From: Comamonas sp. SCN 65-56
Lineage (GTDB): Bacteria > Pseudomonadota > Gammaproteobacteria > Burkholderiales > Burkholderiaceae_C
Length of the DNA stretch: 64,000 nucleotides
Direction: 5' to 3'
Assembly (NCBI RefSeq): GCF_001724135.1
Contig: NZ_MEDS01000008.1
Coordinates: forward strand, 124,001-188,000
Shown here: one piece after another, positions 20,321-28,626 of the stretch
Layout: the number at the start of each line of letters is the position of its first letter
Numbering within the stretch: position 1 is the first letter of the stretch
The notes under the pieces: generated by a model
Database searches by the model: none
What the model was told of the DNA's origin: nothing
The model's input: the letters and a program-made list of their open reading frames with translations, nothing else
Position numbers and translations under genes: made by a program

Positions 20321-21291
20321 ACAAGCAAAGAACCCCAGGTGAACCCACCGCCCACGCCTTCCAGCAGCACGTTCTGGCCGGGTTTGATCTGGCCGGCGCG
20401 CACCGCCACGTCGAGCGCCAGCGGCACCGACGCGGCCGAGGTATTGCCGTGCTCGGCCACCGTTACCACCACCTTCTCGGGCGGCAAGTGCAGGCGCCGC
20501 GCGGTGCTGAGCATGATGCGGATATTGGCCTGGTGCGGCACCAGCCAGTCGACCTCGGCCTCGGTCACGCCGGCTTTGGCCAGCGTCGCATGCGCGGTTT
20601 TCTCCAGCACGCCCACCGCCAGCTTGAACACCGCCTGACCGTCCATCTTGAGCAAGGGATCGCCCAGGATGGCGCCACCCGAGACATGGCCGGGCACGCA
20701 CAGCAGGCCGACATGCTGGCCATCGGCGTGCAGATCGCTGGCGAGGATGCCGGGCGTCTCGGACGCCTTGAGCACCACCGCGCCCGCGCCGTCGCCAAAC
20801 AGCACGCAGGTCGTGCGATCGGAAAAATCGAGGATGCGGCTGAAGACCTCACTGCCGACCACCAGCGCCGAGCGCGCGCTGCCCGCCTGCACCATCGCAT
20901 CGGCCACGGCCAGCGCGTAGATGAAGCCGCTGCAGACCGCTTGCACGTCAAACGCCGCGCAGCCATTGGTGATGCCGAGCTTGTGTTGCAGGATCGCCGC
21001 GGTCGATGGAAACACCATGTCCGGCGTCGAAGTGGCCACGATGATGAGATCGATCTCGTCGGGCGCAGTACCCGCCGCGTCCAGGGCCTGGCGCGCCGCA
21101 TGCAGCGCCAGGTCGCTGCTGGCGACATCGGGCGCCGCGAAATGCCGGGCGTGGATGCCGGTGCGCTCGACGATCCAGGTGTCGGAAGTTTCAACGCCGC
21201 GCCGCGCCAGTTCGGCCGCCAGTTCGTCGTTGCTGACTCGGCGCGGCGGCAGATAGCCGCCGGTGCCGGCGATGCGGGAATAGCGTCTCAT
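20311..21291 (-). CDS. fabH: 3-oxoacyl-[ACP] synthase III FabH
   Basis: A 326-residue initiating condensing enzyme using acetyl-CoA and malonyl-ACP. The active-site Cys120 is in [12 protein letters not shown]; the His and Asn are in VPHQANIRI and [10 protein letters not shown] chose ATG 21291, overlapping the plsX stop (TGATG). The final codons AAA ATG TAG merge into repeat copy 2, whose conserved TAG supplies the stop. Confidence 0.97.
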   Translation of the reverse strand: MRRYSRIAGTGGYLPPRRVSNDELAAELARRGVETSDTWIVERTGIHARHFAAPDVASSDLALHAARQALDAAGTAPDEIDLIIVATSTPDMVFPSTAAILQHKLGITNGCAAFDVQAVCSGFIYALAVADAMVQAGSARSALVVGSEVFSRILDFSDRTTCVLFGDGAGAVVLKASETPGILASDLHADGQHVGLLCVPGHVSGGAILGDPLLKMDGQAVFKLAVGVLEKTAHATLAKAGVTEAEVDWLVPHQANIRIMLSTARRLHLPPEKVVVTVAEHGNTSAASVPLALDVAVRAGQIKPGQNVLLEGVGGGFTWGSLLVKM

Positions 21292-22346
21292 CAAAGTCCA
21301 GGAGAGGCGTTGCTTGCGGGTTCGGGCGAAATATCCGCGGCTGCCAGCAAGGGCGCCGCACGCGCAACCTGGGTGCGCACGCGCTCCAGCAGGTCATTGC
21401 GAGCCGCATCATACGCGCGCACCAGCGCCTGTTCGAACGCCAGCGCATCGGCAGAACCGTGGCTCTTGAACACCAGGCCACGCAGACCGAGCAGCGCAGC
21501 GCCGTTGTAGCGCCGGTGATCCATGCGTTTTTTGAGCGCAGATAACACTGGATAAGCGACGATAGCGGCTAATTTTGTGAAAATATTGCGGGAAAACTCT
21601 TCCTTGAGGAAACCGCCAATCATCGAGGCCAGCCCCTCTATGGTCTTGAGCGCGACGTTGCCGACAAAGCCATCGCAGACCACGATATCGGCGCTACCCT
21701 TGAAAATATCGTTGCCCTCGACGTTGCCGACGAAGTTCAAGTCGCCCCGGGCGGCCGCGGCGCGCAGCAATTCGCCGGCGCGCTTGATCTCCTCGCTGCC
21801 CTTGATCGCTTCCTCGCCCACATTGAGCAGCCCCACCGTGGGCCGCGGGTCGTTCTTGAGCACCGACACCAGCGCCGACCCCATCACCGCGAACTGCAGC
21901 AGGTGCTCCGCGCTGCAATCCACATTCGCTCCCAGATCCAGCACCGTAGTGGCGCCGCCCTGCGCATTCGGGATCTGCGTGGCAATGGCCGGGCGATCGA
22001 TGCCATCGAGCGTCTTGAGCAGATAGCGCGCCGTCGCCATCAGCGCCCCGGTATTGCCCGCCGACACGGCCGCCTGCGCCGCGCCATCCTTGACCTGCTG
22101 GATCGCCACGCGCATCGACGAATCGCGCTTGCGCCTGAGCGCCTCCTCCACGGAATCGTCCATGCCCACCACCTGGCTCGCCGCCACCGGCGTGGCACGT
22201 TCGTGCGCGAAAGCCGCCAATGCCTGCGGCTGGCCCACCAGCAGCAGCCGGGCGTCCGGATGGCCATCCAGAAAGCGGCGGCACGCAGGCAGCGTGACAG
22301 ACACGCCGTGGTCACCCCCCATGCAATCGACAGCCAATGTGATCAT
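21291..22346 (-). CDS. plsX: Phosphate acyltransferase PlsX
   Basis: A 351-residue enzyme that makes acyl-phosphate from acyl-ACP for phospholipid synthesis. The N-terminal [15 protein letters not shown] and the motifs [11 protein letters not shown]-like ([15 protein letters not shown]) and [17 protein letters not shown] are diagnostic. It lies between rpmF and fabH, the conserved order. A terminator-like hairpin at 22400-22432 separates it from rpmF, so read-through would set its level. Confidence 0.96.
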   Translation of the reverse strand: MITLAVDCMGGDHGVSVTLPACRRFLDGHPDARLLLVGQPQALAAFAHERATPVAASQVVGMDDSVEEALRRKRDSSMRVAIQQVKDGAAQAAVSAGNTGALMATARYLLKTLDGIDRPAIATQIPNAQGGATTVLDLGANVDCSAEHLLQFAVMGSALVSVLKNDPRPTVGLLNVGEEAIKGSEEIKRAGELLRAAAARGDLNFVGNVEGNDIFKGSADIVVCDGFVGNVALKTIEGLASMIGGFLKEEFSRNIFTKLAAIVAYPVLSALKKRMDHRRYNGAALLGLRGLVFKSHGSADALAFEQALVRAYDAARNDLLERVRTQVARAAPLLAAADISPEPASNASPGL

Positions 22347-22399
22347 TCTTCAATTCGTGTTCAATGCAGCCGCCTAGTGTAGGCCGCTGCCACAACGAC

Positions 22400-22432
22400 A
22401 AAAGCCCGCGCTACCGTCACGTAGCTGCGGGC
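22400..22432 (-). terminator. Intrinsic terminator downstream of rpmF
   Basis: On the minus strand GCCCGC-A-GCTAC pairs with GTAGC-G-CGGGC around a six-base loop, followed by four T residues. The short U-tract suggests partial termination, letting some transcription continue into plsX-fabH. Confidence 0.65.
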
Positions 22433-22474
22433 CTTGAGGCACAACCAATGCAGCAGCGCCATAGGCGCCGGGCA

Positions 22475-22666
22475 TCAGACTTCGGCGTCGTCGCCCTTGG
22501 CCTTGATCACCTGGCGCCCACGGTAGTAGCCGTTGGGGCTGATGTGATGGCGCAAATGCACTTCGCCGGTGGTCGGCTCAAGCGCCGTGCCCGGCGCCTT
22601 GAGCGCATTGTGCGAGCGATGCATGCCCCGCTTGGAGGGCGATTTCTTGTTTTGCTGAACGGCCAT
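22475..22666 (-). CDS. rpmF: 50S ribosomal protein L32
   Basis: A 63-residue basic protein, [20 protein letters not shown] at the start, the typical L32 N-terminus. The C-terminus ([20 protein letters not shown]) matches the proteobacterial form without the four-Cys zinc motif. AGGAG lies eight bases before the ATG. The longer in-frame extension upstream is untranslated leader. It is preceded by yceD and followed by a terminator and plsX. Confidence 0.97.
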   Translation of the reverse strand: MAVQQNKKSPSKRGMHRSHNALKAPGTALEPTTGEVHLRHHISPNGYYRGRQVIKAKGDDAEV

Positions 22667-22746
22667 GGTGGGCTCCTGGTGTCTGGGGGAATCGGGCCAA
22701 GCGCTCAGCCCGTCAAAGACACAAGCGCAATTACGCGAAACCAAGG

Positions 22747-22775
22747 ATTGTAAATCATTCGGTGCATTTGCCCAA
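22747..22775 (-). promoter_or_regulatory. Predicted sigma-70 promoter for rpmF
   Basis: On the minus strand, TTGGGC (22775-22770) and TACAAT (22752-22747) are separated by exactly 17 bases. The start would fall about 75 bases before the L32 ATG. It lies just past the yceD stop, so rpmF can be expressed apart from yceD. Confidence 0.5.
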
Positions 22776-22778
22776 GCA

Positions 22779-23330
22779 TCAGTTTTTGGGCTTGTGCATC
22801 TGCAGCCCGGCCAGCGCCGCAAACGGGTTGTTGGCGGGCGCCGGTTCGGGCGCCAGGTCTTCCTCGCCCGCACTCATTTGCACCGGCACCGGGCATTCGT
22901 CGTGGCGCGGCACCAGCGGCAAGTCCAGCAGCAGCTCATCCTCGACCAGCTCGCGCAGGTTGAATTCGCGCGACAGCACCAGCACATCTTCCTCGCTCTC
23001 GCCATCCTGCGCCTCTGCCGTTACCTCGTCGTGCACGAAGCGAAACAGCCGATCGACCTGCAGCGGCACATCCATCGGCTGCATGCAGCGCTGGCAGACC
23101 ATAGGGAACGTCGCCTGCGCCTTCAGATGCAGCCACGGCTGCGGGCTGCTTCCGAGCCGGTCGCGCAATTCGCCCTCTGCAGACCAGTCGACATACAGCT
23201 CCGGGTGCAGCTTGTGCGCGCTCTGCGACAGCCGCTTGTACTTGAGCAATGAATCATGACTGGCAAGGCGCGCCTTCGCCTGCGCGAAGGCCTTGACGTC
23301 AAGCCGGTCAGCAGAGAACTCCTTGGTCAT
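22779..23330 (-). CDS. yceD: YceD/DUF177 family protein
   Basis: A 183-residue soluble protein of the YceD (DUF177) family, which sits just before rpmF in most bacteria and in plants has a 23S rRNA maturation role. The signature CQRCMQPM (two Cys in a CxxC-like pair) lies near residue 79, followed by the acidic segment [20 protein letters not shown]. The exact function in this organism is unknown. It is divergent from maf, with only 25 bp between starts, so promoters for the two must overlap or lie inside the genes. Confidence 0.88.
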   Translation of the reverse strand: MTKEFSADRLDVKAFAQAKARLASHDSLLKYKRLSQSAHKLHPELYVDWSAEGELRDRLGSSPQPWLHLKAQATFPMVCQRCMQPMDVPLQVDRLFRFVHDEVTAEAQDGESEEDVLVLSREFNLRELVEDELLLDLPLVPRHDECPVPVQMSAGEEDLAPEPAPANNPFAALAGLQMHKPKN

Positions 23331-23355
23331 GAAAGCAGTGTAAGAGAATCAAGGC

Positions 23356-23955
23356 ATGACGCAAGCAGTTCGCATTTCACACCCGCTGATCCTCGGTTCG
23401 ACCTCGCGCTACCGGCGCGAACTGCTGCAGCGCCTGGGGCTGACGTTTGAGGTCGTCGCGCCCGAGGTGGACGAAACGCCGCTGCTCGGCGAAGCGCCGC
23501 GTGCGCTGGCACTGCGCCTGGCGAGCGCCAAGGCACAGGCGGTGGCTTCGCAGCACCCGCAGGCGCTGGTGATCGGCTCCGATCAGGTGGCGGACCTGGC
23601 CGGTGAGCCCCTGGGCAAACCGGGGAGCCACGAGCGCGCCGTGCAGCAGCTCACGCGGATGAGCGGCCAGAGCGTCGTGTTTCACACCGCTGTCACCGTG
23701 GCATGCCAGGCCAGCGGCTTTGCGCAAACCGATCTGGCACCGGTGCGCGTGCGCTTTCGCCCACTCTCGCCTGGAGAAATCGAACGCTACCTGCGCGCAG
23801 AGCAACCCTATGACTGCGCCGGCAGCGCCAAGAGCGAGGGGCTGGGCATCGCGCTGCTGGATGCGATTGAAAGCGACGACCCGACGGCCCTCGTTGGCCT
23901 GCCGCTGATCCGCGTCTGCCGCATGCTGCGCGCTGCCGGGATGGTGCTGCCATGA
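23356..23955 (+). CDS. Maf-family nucleoside triphosphate pyrophosphatase
   Basis: A 199-residue Maf/YceF-type enzyme that hydrolyses non-canonical or methylated nucleotides such as m7GTP. The N-terminal LILGSTSRYRRELLQRLGL is the family motif, with DETPL, the catalytic SDQVADL near residue 77, and the FRPLSPGEIERYL region. Position next to yceD-rpmF is conserved and favours the YceF subgroup. Its stop overlaps the next start by four bases. Confidence 0.92.
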   Translation: MTQAVRISHPLILGSTSRYRRELLQRLGLTFEVVAPEVDETPLLGEAPRALALRLASAKAQAVASQHPQALVIGSDQVADLAGEPLGKPGSHERAVQQLTRMSGQSVVFHTAVTVACQASGFAQTDLAPVRVRFRPLSPGEIERYLRAEQPYDCAGSAKSEGLGIALLDAIESDDPTALVGLPLIRVCRMLRAAGMVLP

Positions 23956-24722
23956 GCCGCCCGACGCCGCCCGGCACGCTCTGGCTGGTGCCGACGCCGC
24001 TGGACTTCGGCTGTGAGCCGCTGGCACCGCTCACCGACGTGCTGCCCGAGGCGACGCTGCAGCGCGCCGCCCAGCTCACGCACTGGATTTGCGAGAACGC
24101 AAAGAGCTGCCGCGCCTATCTGAAGCGCGTCGCGGAGCACCTGCCGCTGGCCGCGCCGCTGCAGGAGCAGCAGATCACCGAGCTGCCGCACGCGGTCCAC
24201 AAGAAAGGGGACCATGCGGGCGGCTTTGACGCTCGCCCGCTGCTCGCGCCGCTGCTGCAGGGGCATGACCTGGGGCTGGTGAGTGAAGCCGGCATGCCTG
24301 CCGTGGCCGACCCGGGCAGCGCGGTGGTGCGCGCCGCGCACGACGCGGGTGCGCGCGTGGTGCCTCTCGTGGGCCCGGTCTCGCTGCTGCTGGCGCTCGC
24401 GGCCAGCGGCCTGAACGGGCAGAACTTCGCCTTCATCGGCTACCTGCCGCAGGATGCGGCCGAGCGTGTGAAGCGGATCCACCAGTTGGAAGCCCTGGCC
24501 CTGAAACACGGCCAGACCCAGGTTTTCATTGAAACACCGTACCGCAACACCGCACTCTGGAGCGCTCTGCTGCAGCACCTGCAGCCGGGCACCCGACTGG
24601 CATGCGCCAGCGGCCTGACGCTGGCACAGGCCCGGGTGCACTGCAGGCCGGTGAGCGCCTGGCGCAAGGCGCACGATGGCGCGGTGCCACGTCTGCCCAC
24701 CGTGTTTGCCATCGGAGCCTGA
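23952..24722 (+). CDS. SAM-dependent tetrapyrrole methylase-fold methyltransferase, RsmI-like
   Basis: A 256-residue protein of the RsmI/tetrapyrrole methylase fold. Visible family sequences are GTLWLVPTPL at the N-terminus, LGLVSEAGMPAVADPGSAVVRAAHDAGARVVPLVGPVSLLLALAASG in two adjacent blocks, and FIGYLP, then an IETPYRN segment. It resembles a second RsmI paralogue found beside maf in betaproteobacteria rather than the main 16S rRNA C1402 ribose methylase. The substrate is unknown. Confidence 0.82.
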   Translation: MSRPTPPGTLWLVPTPLDFGCEPLAPLTDVLPEATLQRAAQLTHWICENAKSCRAYLKRVAEHLPLAAPLQEQQITELPHAVHKKGDHAGGFDARPLLAPLLQGHDLGLVSEAGMPAVADPGSAVVRAAHDAGARVVPLVGPVSLLLALAASGLNGQNFAFIGYLPQDAAERVKRIHQLEALALKHGQTQVFIETPYRNTALWSALLQHLQPGTRLACASGLTLAQARVHCRPVSAWRKAHDGAVPRLPTVFAIGA

Positions 24723-25505
24723 ATGCAAGACGTCCTCTTCGAAGCGCGCGGCCCGGTCGCGCTCATCACCCTGCAGCGCCCGGCGCAACGCAATGCGGTG
24801 CACCGCCCGATGGCGGACGCGCTGCGCTCGGCTTTCGAGCGCTTCGAGGCCGACGACAGCCTGCGCGTGGCGGTGCTGCATGGCGCGGGTGGGCATTTCT
24901 GCGCCGGTGCAGACCTTGCCGCGGTGGCCGACCCGCGGCTGCGCAACGAGCTCGATCCCGCTGGCGGCCCGAACGCACCCATGGGACCGACCCGCATGGC
25001 GCTGACCAAACCGCTCATCGCCGCCATCGAAGGGTATGCGGTCGCTGGCGGGCTGGAGCTGGCGTTGCTGGCCGACCTGCGCGTGGCGGCCGAGGATGCG
25101 CAACTGGGCGTGTTCTGCCGCCGTTGGGGCGTGCCGCTGATTGACGGCGGCACGGTGCGTCTGCCACGCCTGATCGGCATGGGCCACGCGCTCGATCTGA
25201 TCCTCACCGGGCGCGCCGTGGGCGCCGCCGAAGCGCTGTCCATGGGCCTGGTGAACCGCGTCGTTGCGCACGGCGGCGCCTTGGCCGCTGCCGAAATGCT
25301 GGCACGCGAGCTGGCCGCCTTCCCGCAGCGCTGCATGCTGGCCGACCGTGCGTCGGCCTATGCACAGTGGAATCTGTCAGCGCCCGAGGCGCTGTGCCAG
25401 GAAGGGCGCCTGGGCGTGCCCATCGTGGCGGCCGAAGGTGCCGCTGGCGCGGCGCGTTTCACGCAGGGGCATGGCCGGCACGGAGCGGCGGACAGCGGGC
25501 GCTGA
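24723..25505 (+). CDS. Enoyl-CoA hydratase/isomerase (crotonase family)
   Basis: A 260-residue crotonase-fold protein. Oxyanion-hole motifs are HGAGGHFCAGADLAAV near residue 58 and AIEGYAVAGGLELALLADLRVA near residue 103. The usual catalytic Glu positions are partly changed (RRWGVPLIDGG), so hydratase, isomerase or another CoA reaction is possible. The ATG directly follows the previous TGA. The C-terminal tail is unusually Ala/Gly/Arg rich. It ends in a hairpin shared with the convergent sppA stop. Confidence 0.85.
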   Translation: MQDVLFEARGPVALITLQRPAQRNAVHRPMADALRSAFERFEADDSLRVAVLHGAGGHFCAGADLAAVADPRLRNELDPAGGPNAPMGPTRMALTKPLIAAIEGYAVAGGLELALLADLRVAAEDAQLGVFCRRWGVPLIDGGTVRLPRLIGMGHALDLILTGRAVGAAEALSMGLVNRVVAHGGALAAAEMLARELAAFPQRCMLADRASAYAQWNLSAPEALCQEGRLGVPIVAAEGAAGAARFTQGHGRHGAADSGR

Positions 25506-25539
25506 ACGCCGCCCGGCTCGCGCGCCCGGGCAGTTCAGC
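25501..25539. terminator. Symmetric hairpin spanning two convergent stop codons
   Basis: GCTGAAC (25501-25507) pairs with GTTCAGC (25533-25539), and inner GCCCGG (25511-25516) with CCGGGC (25526-25531). It has no U-tract on either side. The TGA of the crotonase gene and the TGA of sppA (minus strand) both lie inside the outer arms. Confidence 0.55.
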
Positions 25540-26587
25540 GCAGCAGTGGTGCGCTGCGCAGCGCCTGAATCGCCCCTGCGCCCAGCGCCGCACCAAAGCG
25601 GCGCGCCAGGCGCTCGGCGAAGTTGTCGCGCTGGGTGTAGTCCACGATGTCCTCGGCCTTCACCACCTCGCGCGCGACATAGTCCAGGCTGCCAAGCTGG
25701 TCCGCCAGGCCCATGGTCACCGCCTGCTGGCCGGTCCAGAACAGCCCGCTGAAGGTCTCGGGCGTGATTTTCAGGCGGTCGCCCCGACCCTTTTTCACGA
25801 CATCGATGAACTGCTGGTGGATCTGCTCCAGCATCTTCAGCGCATAGGCGCGCTGCTCCTCGGACATCGGGCTGAACGGATCAAGGAAGCCCTTGTTGGC
25901 GCCAGCGGTGAGCAAGCGCCGCTCCACCCCCAGCTTGTCCATAGTGCCGGTAAAACCAAAGCCGTCCATCAGCACGCCGATGGAGCCGACGATGCTCGCC
26001 TTGTCCACATAGATGGCATCGGCGGCCGAGGCGATGTAATAGGCTGCCGAGGCGGCGCTTTCCTCGACCACGGCGTACACCGGCTTGTCGTGCTGCTTCT
26101 TCAGACGGAAAATTTCGTCGTTGATGATGCCCGCCTGCACCGGGCTGCCACCGGGCGAATTCACCAGCAGCACCACCGCCTGTGCGCCTGCATCGTCAAA
26201 CGCGCTGCGCAACGAAGCCACCACGCCGTCGGCACTGGTCGGCCCGTCCGCGGCGATCTCGCCCTTGATGTCTATCACCGCGGTATGGGGTGTGCTTTTG
26301 GCAACGCCGGTGAGGTCGCGCGTGGAGCTGGAGATGCCCCACACGATGGCCCCCAGGATCGCCAGCCACAGCAGACGCCAGAAGATGCGCCAGCGCCGCG
26401 CGGCGCGCTGCTCGGCCACGGTGGCGAGCACGAGCTTTTCCAGCACCTCGCGCTCCCAGGGGTCTGCGCGGCCAGCGTTGTCCGTCTTTTCTGCTTTGTT
26501 TTCAGTAGCTGACTGCGCCCACAGGTCGGGCGCTACAGGCGGTTTTTGCTCCAAATCCTGGGATTCGGGGCGATGGGCATCGGTCAT
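25535..26587 (-). CDS. sppA: Signal peptide peptidase SppA-like S49 protease
   Basis: A 350-residue inner-membrane serine protease, short (single-domain) form, degrading cleaved signal peptides. A cytoplasmic N-terminal tail of about 65 residues precedes one membrane segment (IFWRLLWLAILGAIVWGIS). The protease domain has VNSPGGSPVQAG, the nucleophile Ser in EESAASAAYYIASAADAIYVDKASIVGSIGV, and a downstream catalytic Lys in that same conserved region. Residues 14-30 of the tail are encoded by a dispersed repeat copy. It precedes no obvious operon partner except the Rieske gene upstream. Confidence 0.92.
   Translation of the reverse strand: MTDAHRPESQDLEQKPPVAPDLWAQSATENKAEKTDNAGRADPWEREVLEKLVLATVAEQRAARRWRIFWRLLWLAILGAIVWGISSSTRDLTGVAKSTPHTAVIDIKGEIAADGPTSADGVVASLRSAFDDAGAQAVVLLVNSPGGSPVQAGIINDEIFRLKKQHDKPVYAVVEESAASAAYYIASAADAIYVDKASIVGSIGVLMDGFGFTGTMDKLGVERRLLTAGANKGFLDPFSPMSEEQRAYALKMLEQIHQQFIDVVKKGRGDRLKITPETFSGLFWTGQQAVTMGLADQLGSLDYVAREVVKAEDIVDYTQRDNFAERLARRFGAALGAGAIQALRSAPLLR
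26499..26548 (+). repeat. Dispersed palindromic repeat inside sppA, copy 3
   Basis: Stem GCGCCC (26515-26520) with GGGCGC (26528-26533), flanked by conserved AGTAGCT on the left and ACAGGCGG-TTTTTG on the right. It is read in frame as SppA residues 14-30 (QKPPVAPDLWAQSATEN), in the cytoplasmic tail ahead of the membrane segment. Confidence 0.65.
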
Positions 26588-26591
26588 GGAA

Positions 26592-26972
26592 TCACGCGCT
26601 TTGCGGTTGCAGCAGCGCGGCAGTATGCCAGTACACCCTGCCCGCTTCCTCGGTGGTGGTGATCCTGGTCAGCGGCCCGCGCCCCGGGCCTCCGACGCAG
26701 CAACCGGTATCGGGCTCGAACACCGCGCCATGCGTGGCGCAAACCAGCAGCTGGCCGGTGATGTCGAAAAAATGCCCTTCGCGGTAGTCCAGCTCCGTCC
26801 AGACATGGGTGCAGCGGTTCAGGTAGGCCTGCACCTGACCCCGCCAGCGCACGGCGAAGGCGCGCAGCTTCTCGCCGCGGTAGACCACCTCAAACGCGAC
26901 ACCGGTGCCGCCGTCCACCAGTTCGCTGCTGGCGCACAGAAAAATGCGTTCACTCGGGGCGGCTTCAGGCAT
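26592..26972 (-). CDS. Rieske [2Fe-2S] protein
   Basis: A 126-residue stand-alone Rieske domain. The cluster ligands are Cys-x-His in NRCTHVWTEL and Cys-x2-His in VCATHGAVFEPDTG, with the usual spacing of about 17 residues between them. The start ATG 26972 overlaps the phosphatase stop (TGATG); a longer in-frame start lies inside that gene. It may be an electron carrier or a regulatory subunit; no oxygenase partner is nearby. Confidence 0.88.
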   Translation of the reverse strand: MPEAAPSERIFLCASSELVDGGTGVAFEVVYRGEKLRAFAVRWRGQVQAYLNRCTHVWTELDYREGHFFDITGQLLVCATHGAVFEPDTGCCVGGPGRGPLTRITTTEEAGRVYWHTAALLQPQSA

Positions 26973-27640
26973 CACGCATGCTCCGCCAGCCAAGCATCGA
27001 GCCGCGCCACCGTGGGGGCGACGAACAGCGGCGAGAGCGCGGCGAAGCCTTCGCTGTCGTGCGCGCCGTAGGCCACGCCCACGCTGGCACAGGCGGCGTT
27101 GCGCGCCATCTCCAGGTCGTGCGTGGTGTCACCCACCATCAATACGCGCTCGGGCGGCAGGTCAAATTCGGCCATCAGCTCCTGCAGCATCAGCGGGTCG
27201 GGCTTGCCCGCGGTTTCATCGGCGGTGCGCGAGGCGTCGAACACGCCCTTGAGCTGCGCGCTGGCCAGTGCCTGATCGAGCCCGCGGCGGCTCTTGCCGG
27301 TGGCCACGGCCAGCAGGTGGCCGCTGGCTTTCAGGTGCTCCAGCATCGGCAGCACGCCGTCAAACAGGCTCAGGTCGTCCTGGTGCTGCACGTAATGCAC
27401 GCGGTAGCGGTTGGCAAGCTCCGGGTAGTGGCTCGGTGGCACATCGGGCGCGGCGCGCGCCAGCGCCTGCGGCAGCGCCATGCCTATGACCCAGGCAGCG
27501 GCCTCGGGACTGGGCACGGCGCCGCCCACGTCGCGTACGGCCTCCTGGATGCAGCGCACGATGAGCTGGGTGGAATCAAACAGCGTGCCGTCCCAATCGA
27601 AGGCGATCAGGTCAAAGCGGCGGGAAAGGGTAGTGGTCAT
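26972..27640 (-). CDS. HAD-family phosphatase, Gph-like
   Basis: A 222-residue HAD hydrolase. Motif I is DWDGTLFDS (nucleophile Asp) near residue 15, motif II VATGKS, motif III Lys in AGKPDPLM, and motif IV GDTTHDLEMA. The helical cap between motifs I and II is typical of phosphoglycolate or beta-phosphoglucomutase-like enzymes. Its position downstream of rluC with a four-base overlap is common in beta- and gammaproteobacteria. The substrate is not certain. Confidence 0.88.
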   Translation of the reverse strand: MTTTLSRRFDLIAFDWDGTLFDSTQLIVRCIQEAVRDVGGAVPSPEAAAWVIGMALPQALARAAPDVPPSHYPELANRYRVHYVQHQDDLSLFDGVLPMLEHLKASGHLLAVATGKSRRGLDQALASAQLKGVFDASRTADETAGKPDPLMLQELMAEFDLPPERVLMVGDTTHDLEMARNAACASVGVAYGAHDSEGFAALSPLFVAPTVARLDAWLAEHA

Positions 27641-28626
27641 GGAGGTGGGAATGCCGCAAAGGCGGCCAATTCAGCCGGAAGTTCGGCCTGCAGTTGCACG
27701 CGCTCGCCAGTGACCGGGTGGTCAAACTGCAGCCGCCAGGCGTGCAGGAACATGCGCGGCAGGCCGAGCTTTTTCAACCGCTTGTTGAGGTCGAAGTCGC
27801 CGTATTTTTCATCGCCCGCGATCGCGTGGCCCTGGCTTGCGAGGTGCACGCGGATCTGGTGCGTGCGCCCGGTCTTGATCGTAACCTGCAGCAGGCTCAT
27901 CGCGGGCAGCCCCTGGGCATGGCACGCGTCCATCACCCTGGCGCGCTTGACCAGCGTCACCGCGCGCATGCCATCGGGGTCTTCAGCCGTGGTGGTGCGC
28001 ACGCGCCGCTCGCCATCGGGCTGCAGGTACTTGTGCAGCGGGGTGTCGATTACCTTGAGCTTTTCCGGCCAGGTGCCGATCACCAGCGCAAGATAGGTCT
28101 TGCCCGTCGCCCGGTCTCGAAACTGCTCCTGCAGGGCCGTCAGCGCCGAGCGCCGCTTGGCCACCAGCAAAATGCCGGAGGTCTCCCGATCCAGCCGGTG
28201 CACGAGCTCCAGGAATTTCGCCTCGGGCCGCGCGCGGCGCAGCTGCTCGATCACGCCAAAACTCACGCCGCTGCCGCCATGCACCGCCACGCCGGCGGGT
28301 TTGTTCAACGCGATGAGCCAGTCGTCTTCCATCAGGATGGGGAATTCACGCGCCGGAGCAAGCGGCGCCCCGACAGGTTTTTCGACCACGCGCACCGGCG
28401 GCAGACGCACCTGATCGCCCTCGGCCACGCGCGCATCGGCGCTGGTGCGGCCCTTGTTCAGGCGTACCTCGCCGCTGCGGATGATGCGGTAGACATGGGT
28501 CTTGGGCACTCCCTTCAGATGACGCAGCAGGAAATTGTCCAGCCGCTGCCCGCTGGACTCGGCGTCCACCTGCAGCAGCCGGGCGGGCGCGGCGCCGGAT
28601 GGTTTGCCCTCTATAATTGCCGTCAC
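27637..28626 (-). CDS. rluC: 23S rRNA pseudouridine synthase RluC
   Basis: A 329-residue RluA-family enzyme that makes pseudouridines in the 23S rRNA (955/2504/2580 in Escherichia coli). An S4 RNA-binding domain (GQRLDNFLLRHLKGVPKTHVYRIIRSGEVRLNKGR) occupies about residues 26-90. The catalytic HRLDRETSGILLVAK follows, then the family KIDTPLHKYL-like and GRTHQIRVHLASQGHAIAGDEKYG motifs. It is transcribed divergently from rne, the standard arrangement. Confidence 0.94.
   Translation of the reverse strand: MTAIIEGKPSGAAPARLLQVDAESSGQRLDNFLLRHLKGVPKTHVYRIIRSGEVRLNKGRTSADARVAEGDQVRLPPVRVVEKPVGAPLAPAREFPILMEDDWLIALNKPAGVAVHGGSGVSFGVIEQLRRARPEAKFLELVHRLDRETSGILLVAKRRSALTALQEQFRDRATGKTYLALVIGTWPEKLKVIDTPLHKYLQPDGERRVRTTTAEDPDGMRAVTLVKRARVMDACHAQGLPAMSLLQVTIKTGRTHQIRVHLASQGHAIAGDEKYGDFDLNKRLKKLGLPRMFLHAWRLQFDHPVTGERVQLQAELPAELAAFAAFPPP

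Noticed and set aside
21535-21590. Possible repeat copy inside plsX
   Set aside because: AAGCGACGATAGCGGCTAATTTTG resembles the family, but the encoded residues are strongly conserved in PlsX proteins, so the match is coincidental.
28612-28617. TATAAT as an rne promoter
   Set aside because: The hexamer is perfect but no -35 lies at 16-18 bases, and it is part of rluC codons.
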